Below, one piece after another: positions 1 to 7,154 of a DNA stretch of 7,635 nt. The notes under the pieces were generated by a model. That model saw nothing but the letters and a program-made list of their open reading frames with translations. It was not told the DNA's origin and ran no database searches. The position numbers were made by a program, and so were the translations under genes. This DNA is from Chloroflexota bacterium. GTDB taxonomy: Bacteria; Chloroflexota; Dehalococcoidia; SZUA-161. Within the stretch, counting starts at the first letter, position 1. Every line of letters starts with the position of its first letter. Location of the stretch: positions 1-7,635 of the forward strand of contig QIGA01000190.1 in assembly GCA_003229915.1 (NCBI GenBank), in the 5' to 3' direction.

Positions 1-120
1 CTTGAGAAGCTTGGTGCCAGGATCTACGCTGAGGGGCGTTACCTGAGAATCGCGTGGTGGAGCTCTTGGAAAGAGAAGCCATTGAACGGAGTCCTCAATG
101 AGGTCTCTCTATACTCATAA
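1..120 (+). CDS. C-terminal end of a GNAT-like acyltransferase (partial)
   Basis: Frame 1 is open from the left edge to TAA at 118-120 and gives 39 residues. I do not recognise it by itself. Its residues 3-28 align without gaps to residues 194-219 of the GNAT-like protein at 3642-4322: 12 of 26 are identical, including RIYA, YL, two Trp, E and the final PL, with several K/R, Q/E and L/I exchanges. This suggests the tail of a paralogous gene that ends 39 bp before the amidotransferase start, so the acyltransferase genes may flank the amidotransferase-ligase pair. The open frame is short and the start and catalytic part lie outside the window. The call therefore rests on the tail match and the in-line position. 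Confidence 0.55.
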   Translation, partial: LEKLGARIYAEGRYLRIAWWSSWKEKPLNGVLNEVSLYS

Positions 121-159
121 CAAATTTCGGTATGGTGGTTCGACCGTGAGAAGAGAGCT

Positions 160-2157
160 ATGTGTGGTATAGCAGGCATTTTTAGTTCGGACGGCAGAGA
201 GGTTACTCCTGATCTTCTACAGCGCATGACAAGCGTACTCAAGCATCGCGGTCCTGATGATGAGGGGTATGCTTTTATCAGCACCCCAGACGGGCGATGC
301 GAACCCAGGGTCGGTGACGACAGCGTAGCCGAACTAGGATGGAAGGCGGGGCATGTTGCAGCCCCGTTGGAGTTCTCAGTCGACCTTGGCTTTGGGCACC
401 GCCGGCTTTCGATCATCGACCTCTCCGCGGCGGGACACCAGCCGATGAGCAACGAAGATGGAACCGTTTGGATTATTCATAATGGCGAGATTTACAACCA
501 TACTGGCTTGAGGGAGGAGTTGAAGGGTAGAGGACATAGATTCAGGTCATATACCGACACAGAGGTCATTGTGCACGGCTACGAGGAATGGGGGGTGGAA
601 TGCCTCAGTAGATTTAACGGCATGTGGGCATTCGCCGTTTGGGATAGCAGGAAGAGGAAGATATTTTGCAGCCGGGATCGCTTCGGCATCAAACCGTTTT
701 ACTATTACTTTGATGGGAAGAGGTTCTTGTTTGCCTCGGAGATCAAGGCGCTTCTGGAGGCAGATTTCATTGATAGAAGGCCAAATGATCAGACTGTCTT
801 TGATTACCTTGCCTATTGGGCTGAGGATTGTACTGAGGACACTTTTTTCAGTGGGATTAAGCGGCTTAGAGGGGGACACTACCTGGAGTTTGTGCCAGAG
901 ACGAAGGAGCTTAGGATCCAGCGCTATTACGATATCCGGCTGGGTTACAGACTATCGGGGTTGAGCGATGAGGAATATGCCCGGCGGTTTAGTGATCTGT
1001 TTGAAGATAGCATTCGGTTGCGGCTGATAAGTGATGTGCCAGTAGGCACTTGCTTGAGTGGGGGGCTGGATTCCTCTTCTATTGTTTGCGTGGTGGACAA
1101 ACTGATGCGTAAGGATAGGGCCAAGTTCCCCGGCATTGAGGGTATTCAGAAGACGTTCTCTGTCCGGCATGATGACAAGCGGTGTGATGAAGGGGCTTTC
1201 ATCAATGAAGTCGTTGCGAGGACAGCGGTTGATGCCTACTGTACCTATGCCACAGGAGAAGGCTTGCGGAAGGACATGCTGGATTTGATCTGGCATCAAG
1301 AGGAGCCCTTCGTTTCCACGAGAACGTATGCTCAGCGGGAAGTATACAAGCTTGCCAAACAGTCCGGGGTCAAAGTGGCTCTCGATGGTCAGGGTGGGGA
1401 TGAGTTGCTGGCTGGGTACGGCAGCTACTATCCGTCTCTGTTTTTCCACCTGATGAGGAGCTTGCAATGGCGAAAACTGGCGCGTGAATTCCGCTATCAT
1501 GTGCGCCAACAGGGCAGTACAGCTTACATGAGTGCCCTGAGAGCAGGCTATCATTTCTTGCCCACGAAGCTGAAACCGTGGGTGAGAAGGGCTACGCGAG
1601 CGGATGGTAGACCTTGCTTGAACAAGGAATTCACCGCCGCGTTCACAGGTTATCCCTTTAGAGATGGTGGTGTCGGAGTGGGGGGGGCAAACTTCTTCGA
1701 TACCTATCTATATGAGGAGTTCGAATTCTTCATTCTCCCGCGGCTTCTAAGGCATCAGGATAAGAATTCAATGGCATTCTCGATTGAGTCACGCGTGCCT
1801 TTCCTTGATTATCGGCTTGTCGAATTCGCTTTTGCCATGCCCTGGGAGCAGAAGATTCGTCGAGGAACCAGAAAGTTCGTTCTCCGCAATGCGATGAAAG
1901 GAATGTTACCTGAATCAGTGGCGAATCGGCAAGATAAGATAGGCTTTGACACTCCCGAGGGCAGCTGGCTGAAAACAGATCTGGAAAATGAGATATCGGA
2001 GATCATCAACTCACAGAGCTTTCGGCAACGCCCTTATTTTGACAGCAGCGAGGTGGATCGGCAATTCAAAGCCTACCGACAGGGGCTAAGGGATGTCAAA
2101 TACAGTATGTGGCGCTGGCTGAATTTGGAACTGTGGTTGAGGATGTTCATTGACTAA
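160..2157 (+). CDS. asnB: Asparagine synthase-type glutamine amidotransferase
   Basis: The 665-residue protein has the two domains of glutamine-dependent asparagine synthases. The N-terminal Ntn glutaminase has Cys2 directly after Met1 as nucleophile, HRRLSIID around Arg82, NGEIYN at 108-113 and Asp133 in TDTEV. The C-terminal ATP-pyrophosphatase domain has SGGLDSSS at 300-307, DGQGGDELLAGY at 409-420 and the DKNSM...SRVPFLD block at 534-550. Glutaminase-derived ammonia would amidate an adenylated carboxylate in the cytoplasm. It is about 110 residues longer than E. coli AsnB (554), with an insert near residues 40-78; this larger form is common in polysaccharide and secondary-metabolite loci, so the substrate may not be aspartate. 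The start is fixed by the mature Cys2; the upstream purine run (GAAGAGAG) is a weak ribosome site. A G8 run lies at 1680-1687. The ligase gene follows after 21 bp. The symbol denotes the family, not proven asparagine synthesis. Confidence 0.93.
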   Translation: MCGIAGIFSSDGREVTPDLLQRMTSVLKHRGPDDEGYAFISTPDGRCEPRVGDDSVAELGWKAGHVAAPLEFSVDLGFGHRRLSIIDLSAAGHQPMSNEDGTVWIIHNGEIYNHTGLREELKGRGHRFRSYTDTEVIVHGYEEWGVECLSRFNGMWAFAVWDSRKRKIFCSRDRFGIKPFYYYFDGKRFLFASEIKALLEADFIDRRPNDQTVFDYLAYWAEDCTEDTFFSGIKRLRGGHYLEFVPETKELRIQRYYDIRLGYRLSGLSDEEYARRFSDLFEDSIRLRLISDVPVGTCLSGGLDSSSIVCVVDKLMRKDRAKFPGIEGIQKTFSVRHDDKRCDEGAFINEVVARTAVDAYCTYATGEGLRKDMLDLIWHQEEPFVSTRTYAQREVYKLAKQSGVKVALDGQGGDELLAGYGSYYPSLFFHLMRSLQWRKLAREFRYHVRQQGSTAYMSALRAGYHFLPTKLKPWVRRATRADGRPCLNKEFTAAFTGYPFRDGGVGVGGANFFDTYLYEEFEFFILPRLLRHQDKNSMAFSIESRVPFLDYRLVEFAFAMPWEQKIRRGTRKFVLRNAMKGMLPESVANRQDKIGFDTPEGSWLKTDLENEISEIINSQSFRQRPYFDSSEVDRQFKAYRQGLRDVKYSMWRWLNLELWLRMFID

Positions 2158-2178
2158 TGGTCGTTTTGGGAAATAGCC

Positions 2179-3549
2179 ATGTATGAGCTCGTAGTAAAGC
2201 ACGTGTTTGGGCCCGCGCTGGATGCCGCTAGAGGCACAAAGGCTATGGAGCGTCTGGGGGAACTCGAAAGGACTCAATGGTGGCCTCGGCACGAGATCCT
2301 GGCGCTGCAAGATGAGAGGCTGAGGAGGTTGTTAAGGTACGCCTATGATAATGTACCTTACTACCACGGGATTTTCGAGCAGCGCGTATTGAAGCCGGAT
2401 GACATAGAGTGCTCCCAGGACTTGGTGAAACTACCGATCTTGCCCCGGCGGCTTGTTAGGGATAACTTCACTGATCTGATAGCACGGGATTTCCTCAGGA
2501 GGAAGTTGAGGGCCTATTCCACGGGTGGTTCTACGGGCGAACCATTGAGGTTCTACAGAGCAAAAGACGACATACATGGCTGGGATTCTGCAGCAGGATT
2601 AAGAGCTTTGAGCTGGGCCGGATATGAACTGGGGAGAAAGTGCGCCTTGCTGTGCGAGAAACCTCTGTTCGAGTCAACCCTAGAGAGGTTCGCGCGGATA
2701 TCCAAGGAGATCTTCGAGGGGATCACGCGTTTCGATGTTCGTGAGATGTCAGAGGACAAGCTACCGCTTTTTGCCCAAAAGCTGGAAGGTTTTCAAGGCG
2801 GATTCATAAGAGGCTATCCCACAGCCATTTACTTGCTGGCCCGGTTTATCGAAAGGGAAGGCAAGCGCAAGATCAGGCCGAAGGCAATTATGACGTCTGG
2901 GGAAAAATTATACGATTTCCAGAGAGACCTCTATTCGAAGGTATTCGAATGTGAGGCTTTCAGCTTTTACCGATCAAATGAGGTAAACGCAATTGCTTGT
3001 GAATGCTCGGAGCATTCGGGGCACCACATATCAGCGGAAAATGTAATAGTTGAAATTGTAGATGATGAGGATAAGCCTGTGCCCGAAGGAAAGGAAGGGA
3101 GAATACTAGTTACAAACCTACACAGTTACGCCATGCCGTTCATAAGGTACGAGATAGGTGATATGGGGGTGAGTTCCGACAGGACTTGCTCCTGTGGGAG
3201 AGGACTTCCCTTGTTAGCGGCAATCAATGGTAGGATCACTGATATCATATACACCAGAAGCGGCAAGTGCATACCAGGGGTGGCTCTACCCTTGAATTTC
3301 TTCGCCTCTTTGGGCATTGAGCAGTTCCAGGTGGTTCAGGATGACTACGATAAGGTGACAGTCAGAATCGTCCTGGGTAGGGAACGCCCGCGGGATCATG
3401 TTGATAGATTGACCAGGGAAATCGTGTTTCAGTACAGGTCCGCACTTGGGGATGGTATGGACATCGAGGTAGAACAGGTCGATCAAATAGTACCCACGCA
3501 ATCTGGAAAAAGAAGAGTTGTAATATCAAACGTGCCAGGAAGGTTTTGA
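2179..3549 (+). CDS. CapK/PaaK-type adenylate-forming ligase
   Basis: The 456-residue protein matches the phenylacetate-CoA ligase-like (COG1541, CapK) branch of ANL enzymes, which activate a carboxylate as acyl-AMP and often pass it to CoA. Visible motifs in order: LRRLLRYAYDNVPYY near the N-terminus; phosphate-binding TGGSTGEP at 115-122; FYRSNE at 263-268, where the family usually has YG..E; RYEIGD at 323-328 (ATP ribose); CxC pairs at 274/276 and 337/339; GR..D at 351-355; and a C-terminal SGKRR with Lys444 at the place of the catalytic lysine. Length is normal for the family. No signal peptide or membrane segment is seen. The ATG is 21 bp after the amidotransferase stop and in the same frame, so the two are very likely cotranscribed; the ribosome site (GGGAAA) is weak. 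CapK-type proteins often sit in capsule or exopolysaccharide clusters, but the substrate cannot be read from the sequence. Confidence 0.9.
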   Translation: MYELVVKHVFGPALDAARGTKAMERLGELERTQWWPRHEILALQDERLRRLLRYAYDNVPYYHGIFEQRVLKPDDIECSQDLVKLPILPRRLVRDNFTDLIARDFLRRKLRAYSTGGSTGEPLRFYRAKDDIHGWDSAAGLRALSWAGYELGRKCALLCEKPLFESTLERFARISKEIFEGITRFDVREMSEDKLPLFAQKLEGFQGGFIRGYPTAIYLLARFIEREGKRKIRPKAIMTSGEKLYDFQRDLYSKVFECEAFSFYRSNEVNAIACECSEHSGHHISAENVIVEIVDDEDKPVPEGKEGRILVTNLHSYAMPFIRYEIGDMGVSSDRTCSCGRGLPLLAAINGRITDIIYTRSGKCIPGVALPLNFFASLGIEQFQVVQDDYDKVTVRIVLGRERPRDHVDRLTREIVFQYRSALGDGMDIEVEQVDQIVPTQSGKRRVVISNVPGRF

Positions 3550-3627
3550 GTAAACGGGTGCATCATGCAAGAACGCGACAATGTTGATCAAGATAGAACA
3601 ACAGGTAGGCAGGTGAAACCACGATGG

Positions 3628-3636
3628 GGTGGTGAT
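3628..3636 (+). promoter_or_regulatory. Extended Shine-Dalgarno for the GNAT-like gene
   Basis: GGTGGTGAT matches 8 of 9 bases of the extended anti-SD complement GGAGGTGAT and ends 5 nt before ATG 3642. An in-frame TGA at 3636-3638 rules out a longer start. This is the strongest ribosome site in the window; the other genes have weak ones. Confidence 0.5.
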
Positions 3637-3641
3637 GAGAC

Positions 3642-4322
3642 ATGGGTGGACTAGGCATATTGTTGACAAGGGCGAAAGATATCTACCGGACAGATGGACT
3701 AGCCCTACTACTCGCGCGCGGCTTTGACTTTGCGAGACGTCGGTTCTTCCACTATGGGAAATACTATCTCTACGAGCATACGCTTGAAGAAAGAAATGAG
3801 GCTGACTTCATGCCTGGGGTCGGGGATTTCACCTTCAGGATAGTTGGCAGCAATGAAGAGGCCGATGAGCTTGCAGCGGCTACGGGTTATGACTTCCGCC
3901 GACGTTTCGTCATTGCCAGGAAGCGTCTGGACAGAGGGGCAATAGCCTTCTGCGTTTTTGTTAATGGGGAGGTTGCTCATATAGGCTGGGTGGCTTTGTG
4001 CGAGAAAGCCAGGAAAGCTGTCGACTCTCTACCGTACAACGTGGACTTTTCAAACAATGAAGGCTGCACCGGGGGTACTGAAACAGTTCCGGAGTATAGA
4101 GGAAAGCGTTTGATGGTATACGGCTATTTCAAGAGATCCCAGTTCCTTAGAGAAAAAGGGATGACAGTATCGCGAAACGCGGTAGCTGTGAGTAACATTC
4201 CATCTCAAAAGGCGCATGCTAAGTTTGCCCCCAGGATATATGCCCAAGCAAGCTATTTGAAGTTGCTTGCCTGGGAGTTCTGGAGAGAGATACCGCTTAC
4301 TCAGACTGGTCATCGTGATTAG
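3642..4322 (+). CDS. GNAT-like N-acyltransferase
   Basis: The 226-residue soluble protein has an Arg/Tyr-rich N-terminal part (residues 25-50) followed by a GNAT-like fold. A beta-strand pair around residues 105-125 (AIAFCVFVNGEVAHIGWVAL) precedes the acyl-CoA loop region ETVPEYRGKRLM at 147-158 and a helix. SNIPSQKAH at 184-192 is where GNATs place motif B. The loop reads RGKRLM rather than the classical R/QxxGxG/A, so CoA binding may differ. The role is probably acyl transfer to an amine or amino sugar in the cytoplasm. The start is fixed by the in-frame TGA just upstream and a good ribosome site. It lies 92 bp after the ligase and 69 bp before the first BioF2-like gene, all co-directional. 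Its C-terminus (194-219) resembles the fragment at 1-120. The superfamily call is fairly secure; the substrate is unknown. Confidence 0.72.
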   Translation: MGGLGILLTRAKDIYRTDGLALLLARGFDFARRRFFHYGKYYLYEHTLEERNEADFMPGVGDFTFRIVGSNEEADELAAATGYDFRRRFVIARKRLDRGAIAFCVFVNGEVAHIGWVALCEKARKAVDSLPYNVDFSNNEGCTGGTETVPEYRGKRLMVYGYFKRSQFLREKGMTVSRNAVAVSNIPSQKAHAKFAPRIYAQASYLKLLAWEFWREIPLTQTGHRD

Positions 4323-4351
4323 TCTATCGAAAATTTCTCCCCTCTACCTTT

Positions 4352-4391
4352 CTTACTGCTGCCTCTGCATCAAGCATTACGGTGTTATGAA
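4352..4391 (+). repeat. Leader shared with the second BioF2-like gene (copy 1)
   Basis: The 44 bases ending in the first bases of the start (4352-4395) align without gaps to 5854-5897 upstream of the second paralog. About 27 of 44 are identical, including TTACTGC and a TGAAATGA that contains the ATG. This indicates that the duplication included the leader. No clear ribosome site is present, so part of the identity may reflect control at the start, but that is inference. Confidence 0.45.
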
Positions 4392-5585
4392 ATGACCGGC
4401 ACGAGAACAAAGGTAATAACAGATTCAAAGGAGTTCGAGTCGCTGGCGGGGATTTGGGATGCACTTTTGCAGAATAGCGACGACGATAATTCGATGTTTT
4501 TGGCCCATGAGTGGTTGTCAACATGGTGGAGGCACTTCGGCGAAGGAAGGAAGCTGAACATATTGCTGATTGAGAAGCAGGGACAGGTGATAGGGATTGT
4601 TCCCCTTATGAAGACCGAGTACAGAGTTGGGATAGTCAGGTATCATCTTCTGGAGGTAATAGGCTCAGTAGATTGCAATTACGTAGGGCTGATACCGGCT
4701 GAGAATCGGGAGGAAGCGGTAACTGCGCTCCTGGCCTATCTGGACGAGGAGTTGCGCAAAGGCAAACTTGTCTTGAGGTTGACCCTAGTGCCTGAAGATA
4801 GCAAACTCCTTCATCTGCTGCGGAAGCACGCTTCTCTGTTTTCGAGAAACCTGGTTATTCGAGAGGCAGTAGTGGCTTTGGCACCGTACATATCACTACC
4901 CGCAACCTGGGATGAGTATTATCACTCGTTGAGTCGGCACCTGCGGAAGACGCTCCGTCGAGCTTTACGCTCCCTCCAGGAGGAGCATAGCGTTAAGATA
5001 GAGGAATGTACTGCGGATAATATTGAGGAAAGGTTAAGCAAATTCTTTGACCTTCACCAGAGACGTTGGCGGTCAATGAACAGCAGTCGCTGGTTCTCCA
5101 ATCCCAAAATGAGGGATTTCTACAGGGACACAGCAAACCAATTTCTCAAGAAGAAATGGCTGCATTTTTCCTGTCTGACTGTGGATGATGAGGTGGCGGA
5201 AGCACAGTATAGCTGTGTCTATAATCGGAAGCTCTACGCTCTCCCAGTTGCCCGTGATCTACGGTATTCGAAGTATAGAGTAGGGCATCTACATTGTATG
5301 TTCCTAATAAGGGAGGCGATTAAGAATGGCCTGCGAGAGATTGACTTCATGAGGGGCGGCGAGCCACATAAGTTTTATTGGACAAAATCGGCTAGGCGAT
5401 ATATACAGATCATCGTGATCAACAGGGGTCTTTGCTCAGGCCTTCGCCTCAAACTCCTGGGCACATTCTTGCGTGTGCATGAGATAAAACAAAATGGTTT
5501 GCGAGAAAGCTATCGCCTGCGTCTGATGAGAAAGAAGGCGGAGAAAGAGAAAAAGAGGATGGGATTGGTGGTGAAGTTGGGGTAG
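4392..5585 (+). CDS. BioF2/CelD-like (FemAB-related) acyltransferase, paralog 1
   Basis: The 397-residue protein resembles the BioF2-like acetyltransferase family (PF13480; also called CelD/BcsL or FemAB-like), which is a double GNAT fold. Diagnostic parts are HEWLSTWWRHFGEG at 39-52, the LNILLI...GQVIGIVPLM strand pair at 55-73, LHFSCLTVDDEVAEAQYS at 257-274 in the second GNAT half, and RGGEPHKFYW at 321-330. The tail is very basic (KKAEKEKKRM), as if to contact membrane phospholipid or RNA. Family members move acyl or aminoacyl groups onto sugars, peptides or lipid-linked intermediates, and are often found in exopolysaccharide loci. The ATG is supported because the paralog at 5894-7084 starts at the equivalent codon. 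By hand count the two share about 235 of 396 residues. A hairpin repeat follows 45 bp after the stop. The substrate is unknown. Confidence 0.85.
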   Translation: MTGTRTKVITDSKEFESLAGIWDALLQNSDDDNSMFLAHEWLSTWWRHFGEGRKLNILLIEKQGQVIGIVPLMKTEYRVGIVRYHLLEVIGSVDCNYVGLIPAENREEAVTALLAYLDEELRKGKLVLRLTLVPEDSKLLHLLRKHASLFSRNLVIREAVVALAPYISLPATWDEYYHSLSRHLRKTLRRALRSLQEEHSVKIEECTADNIEERLSKFFDLHQRRWRSMNSSRWFSNPKMRDFYRDTANQFLKKKWLHFSCLTVDDEVAEAQYSCVYNRKLYALPVARDLRYSKYRVGHLHCMFLIREAIKNGLREIDFMRGGEPHKFYWTKSARRYIQIIVINRGLCSGLRLKLLGTFLRVHEIKQNGLRESYRLRLMRKKAEKEKKRMGLVVKLG

Positions 5586-5630
5586 TCATATTTATGACGA
5601 AGTACTATGGACACGAGCAAAGCTCCATCT

Positions 5631-5692
5631 CCCAGAAGCCTGTCTGAGAATTATGGGCAGGTTGGAGCATCCGCTCCAACCTGTGCCTAGAG
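5631..5692. repeat. Hairpin-bearing intergenic repeat, copy 1
   Basis: This 62-bp segment matches 7094-7154 at about 56 of 62 positions (five substitutions and one deleted base). It begins near CCCAGAAGCCTGTCTGAG and ends near CCTAGAG; weaker similarity continues for about 10 bp. A perfect 10-bp stem with a 4-base loop lies at 5659-5668/5673-5682 (AGGTTGGAGC...GCTCCAACCT). No T-run follows on either strand, so it is not a standard terminator. The left end (GCCTGTCTGAGAAT) looks like an insertion-sequence end, but no inverted partner or transposase is visible. Confidence 0.8.
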
Positions 5693-5853
5693 CAGAAGCC
5701 CTAGACTACCCTTGGTTTGCTAAGTCTTCGGACGCTCTCTTAGGCGGGCGTCAAGTTTGGCGCGGGGGTATACGCCGAGGTCTGCGGAGAAACGCTGGTT
5801 CCTCGGGCGGACTACCGTGGTTGATCTTGCGGTGGTCTTTCTCACCCGTGTTA
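5693..5853. other. Unassigned intergenic stretch
   Basis: Together with the repeat and the leader this makes a 308-bp gap between the two paralogs. I checked the frames by eye. Short open frames exist on both strands (for example about 52 codons without a start on + from 5723), but none has a start, ribosome site or recognisable motif. It may be degraded coding or mobile DNA, or plain spacer. Confidence 0.4.
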
Positions 5854-5893
5854 GTTACTGCGACTCTCTCATTCAGTCAAAGGGCGTTGTGAA
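5854..5893 (+). repeat. Leader shared with the first BioF2-like gene (copy 2)
   Basis: This counterpart of 4352-4391 keeps the same distance to the start codon. It contains AAAGGG at 5879-5884, 9 nt before the ATG, which could serve as a weak ribosome site; the first copy lacks it. Confidence 0.45.
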
Positions 5894-7084
5894 ATGAGCA
5901 ACATGACGATACGAGTGGTAACAGAGGCAAAAGAGTTTGAATCACTGGGAGAAGTCTGGGACGAGCTTTCGCAAAACAGCGGACACGACACCTCGGTATA
6001 TCTGACTCATGAATGGCTATGGACGTGGTGGAGGCACTTTGGGGAAGGGAAGAAACTCAACATATTGCTGATCGAGAGGGAACGCCAGGTGATAGGGATT
6101 GTCCCCCTCATGCGAACCGAATACAGATTGGGGCTGCTCAGACTTCGTGCGCTGGAGACAATAGGCTCGGTAAATTACAATTGTGTGGGGCTGACACAGT
6201 CTGAAAACAGGGAGGAAGTCATAGCGGCATTCTTGGCCTATATGGCGGAGGAACTTGCCAACAACGGACTTGTTTTGAGACTGACCCTAGTACCGGAAGA
6301 CAGCGAATTCCTCGCCCTGCTCCGAAAGAACATCCCTTCGTTCGCTGACAATCTGGCTGTTCAAGAGAAAGCAACCACTGTAGCACCATACATAGCACTG
6401 CCAGCAACCTGGGACGAATACTTTCGCTCGCTGAGCGGGAACAGGCGGTGGATCCTTCGCCGGAGACTGCGAGCCTTAGAAGAAGCGCATGTTGTCGATT
6501 TCCAGGAATGCACTGTCGATGCTCTGGATGCCAGGTTAAACGAATTCTTTGACCTTCACCAGAAACGCTGGCAATCCGTGAATGTTAAGGGCGTATTCGC
6601 TGATCCCAGGAATAAGGAGTTCTATAGAGACATAGCGACACAGTTTCTCGAGAGAGGATGGCTGCATTTTTCCTGTCTAACTGTAGATGGTGAAATGGCA
6701 TCAGCCGAATATGGCTTTGTCTACGGCCGGAAGTTCTACGCCGCAACCGCGGCCCGCGACCCCAGGTATTCGAAGTACAGTGTGGGTCATCTACACTGTA
6801 TGTTCCTAATAAGGGAGACGATAGAGAAGGGTTTGCGGGAGTACGATTTGCTGAGGGGTGATGAGCCATACAAGTTCTACTGGACCAAACTGGCGAGGAG
6901 GTATATGCAGATCACCATAATCAGGAGAAGTCCTTGTTCCCGTCTCCGCCTAGGATTTGTAAGCGCACTCCTGCGCTTGCATGAGTTGAGGCAGTACGGC
7001 TTGAGGGAGATGTATTACCTTTATCTGATCAAGAGAAGAGAGAAAAGGGATAAGAAGAGGATGGGATTGAAGACCCAAAGGTAG
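5894..7084 (+). CDS. BioF2/CelD-like (FemAB-related) acyltransferase, paralog 2
   Basis: The 396-residue protein is a tandem paralog of the protein at 4392-5585 and aligns to it without gaps until the last residues. The same landmarks occur at the same numbers: HEWLWTWWRHFGEG at 39-52, LNILLI...QVIGIVPLM at 55-73, WLHFSCLTVDGEMASAEY at 256-273, RGDEPYKFYW at 321-330 and a basic tail ending KKRM-GL. Identity is highest in 41-60 and 291-310. It is lowest near 151-160 and 231-240 (only 2 of 10 there), which may mark acceptor-specific surfaces. The role is probably acyl or aminoacyl transfer, as for its neighbour but perhaps on a different substrate. A second ATG at 5903 (M4) is possible; 5894 is preferred because it matches the paralog's start. 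The second hairpin repeat begins 10 bp after the stop. Confidence 0.85.
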   Translation: MSNMTIRVVTEAKEFESLGEVWDELSQNSGHDTSVYLTHEWLWTWWRHFGEGKKLNILLIERERQVIGIVPLMRTEYRLGLLRLRALETIGSVNYNCVGLTQSENREEVIAAFLAYMAEELANNGLVLRLTLVPEDSEFLALLRKNIPSFADNLAVQEKATTVAPYIALPATWDEYFRSLSGNRRWILRRRLRALEEAHVVDFQECTVDALDARLNEFFDLHQKRWQSVNVKGVFADPRNKEFYRDIATQFLERGWLHFSCLTVDGEMASAEYGFVYGRKFYAATAARDPRYSKYSVGHLHCMFLIRETIEKGLREYDLLRGDEPYKFYWTKLARRYMQITIIRRSPCSRLRLGFVSALLRLHELRQYGLREMYYLYLIKRREKRDKKRMGLKTQR

Positions 7085-7093
7085 TTGCTTTGC

Positions 7094-7154
7094 CCCAGGA
7101 GCCTGTCTGAGAATTATGGCTAGGTTGGAGCATCTGCTCCAACTGTACCTAGAG
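7094..7154. repeat. Hairpin-bearing intergenic repeat, copy 2
   Basis: Second copy of the repeat at 5631-5692, with the same polarity and the same place just after an acyltransferase gene. The core stem is GTTGGAGC/GCTCCAAC at 7124-7131/7136-7143 around ATCT. A flanking CTAGGT/ACCTAG pair (7120-7125/7147-7152) can replace the outer part of the stem. It lies between converging genes. Confidence 0.8.

Noticed and set aside
92..115. TTGAAC ... TATACT as a promoter for the amidotransferase gene
   Set aside because: The spacing is 22 bp, too long for a standard sigma-70 promoter, and it lies inside the upstream coding tail; the cluster may be transcribed from further upstream.
952..1554. 200-codon - strand frame inside the amidotransferase gene
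   Set aside because: It is fully antisense to a gene with intact catalytic motifs and has no recognisable domain; it is a shadow frame.
3565..3654. 29-codon + strand frame between the ligase and the GNAT-like gene
   Set aside because: It overlaps the well-supported GNAT start, has no ribosome site or recognisable motif, and is short enough to be chance.
5653..5892. 79-codon + strand frame ending just before the second BioF2-like gene
   Set aside because: Its ATG lies inside the repeat, its first residues resemble the 7116 frame only because both start in the repeat, and its composition (Arg/Gly/Leu-rich, no motif) looks non-coding.
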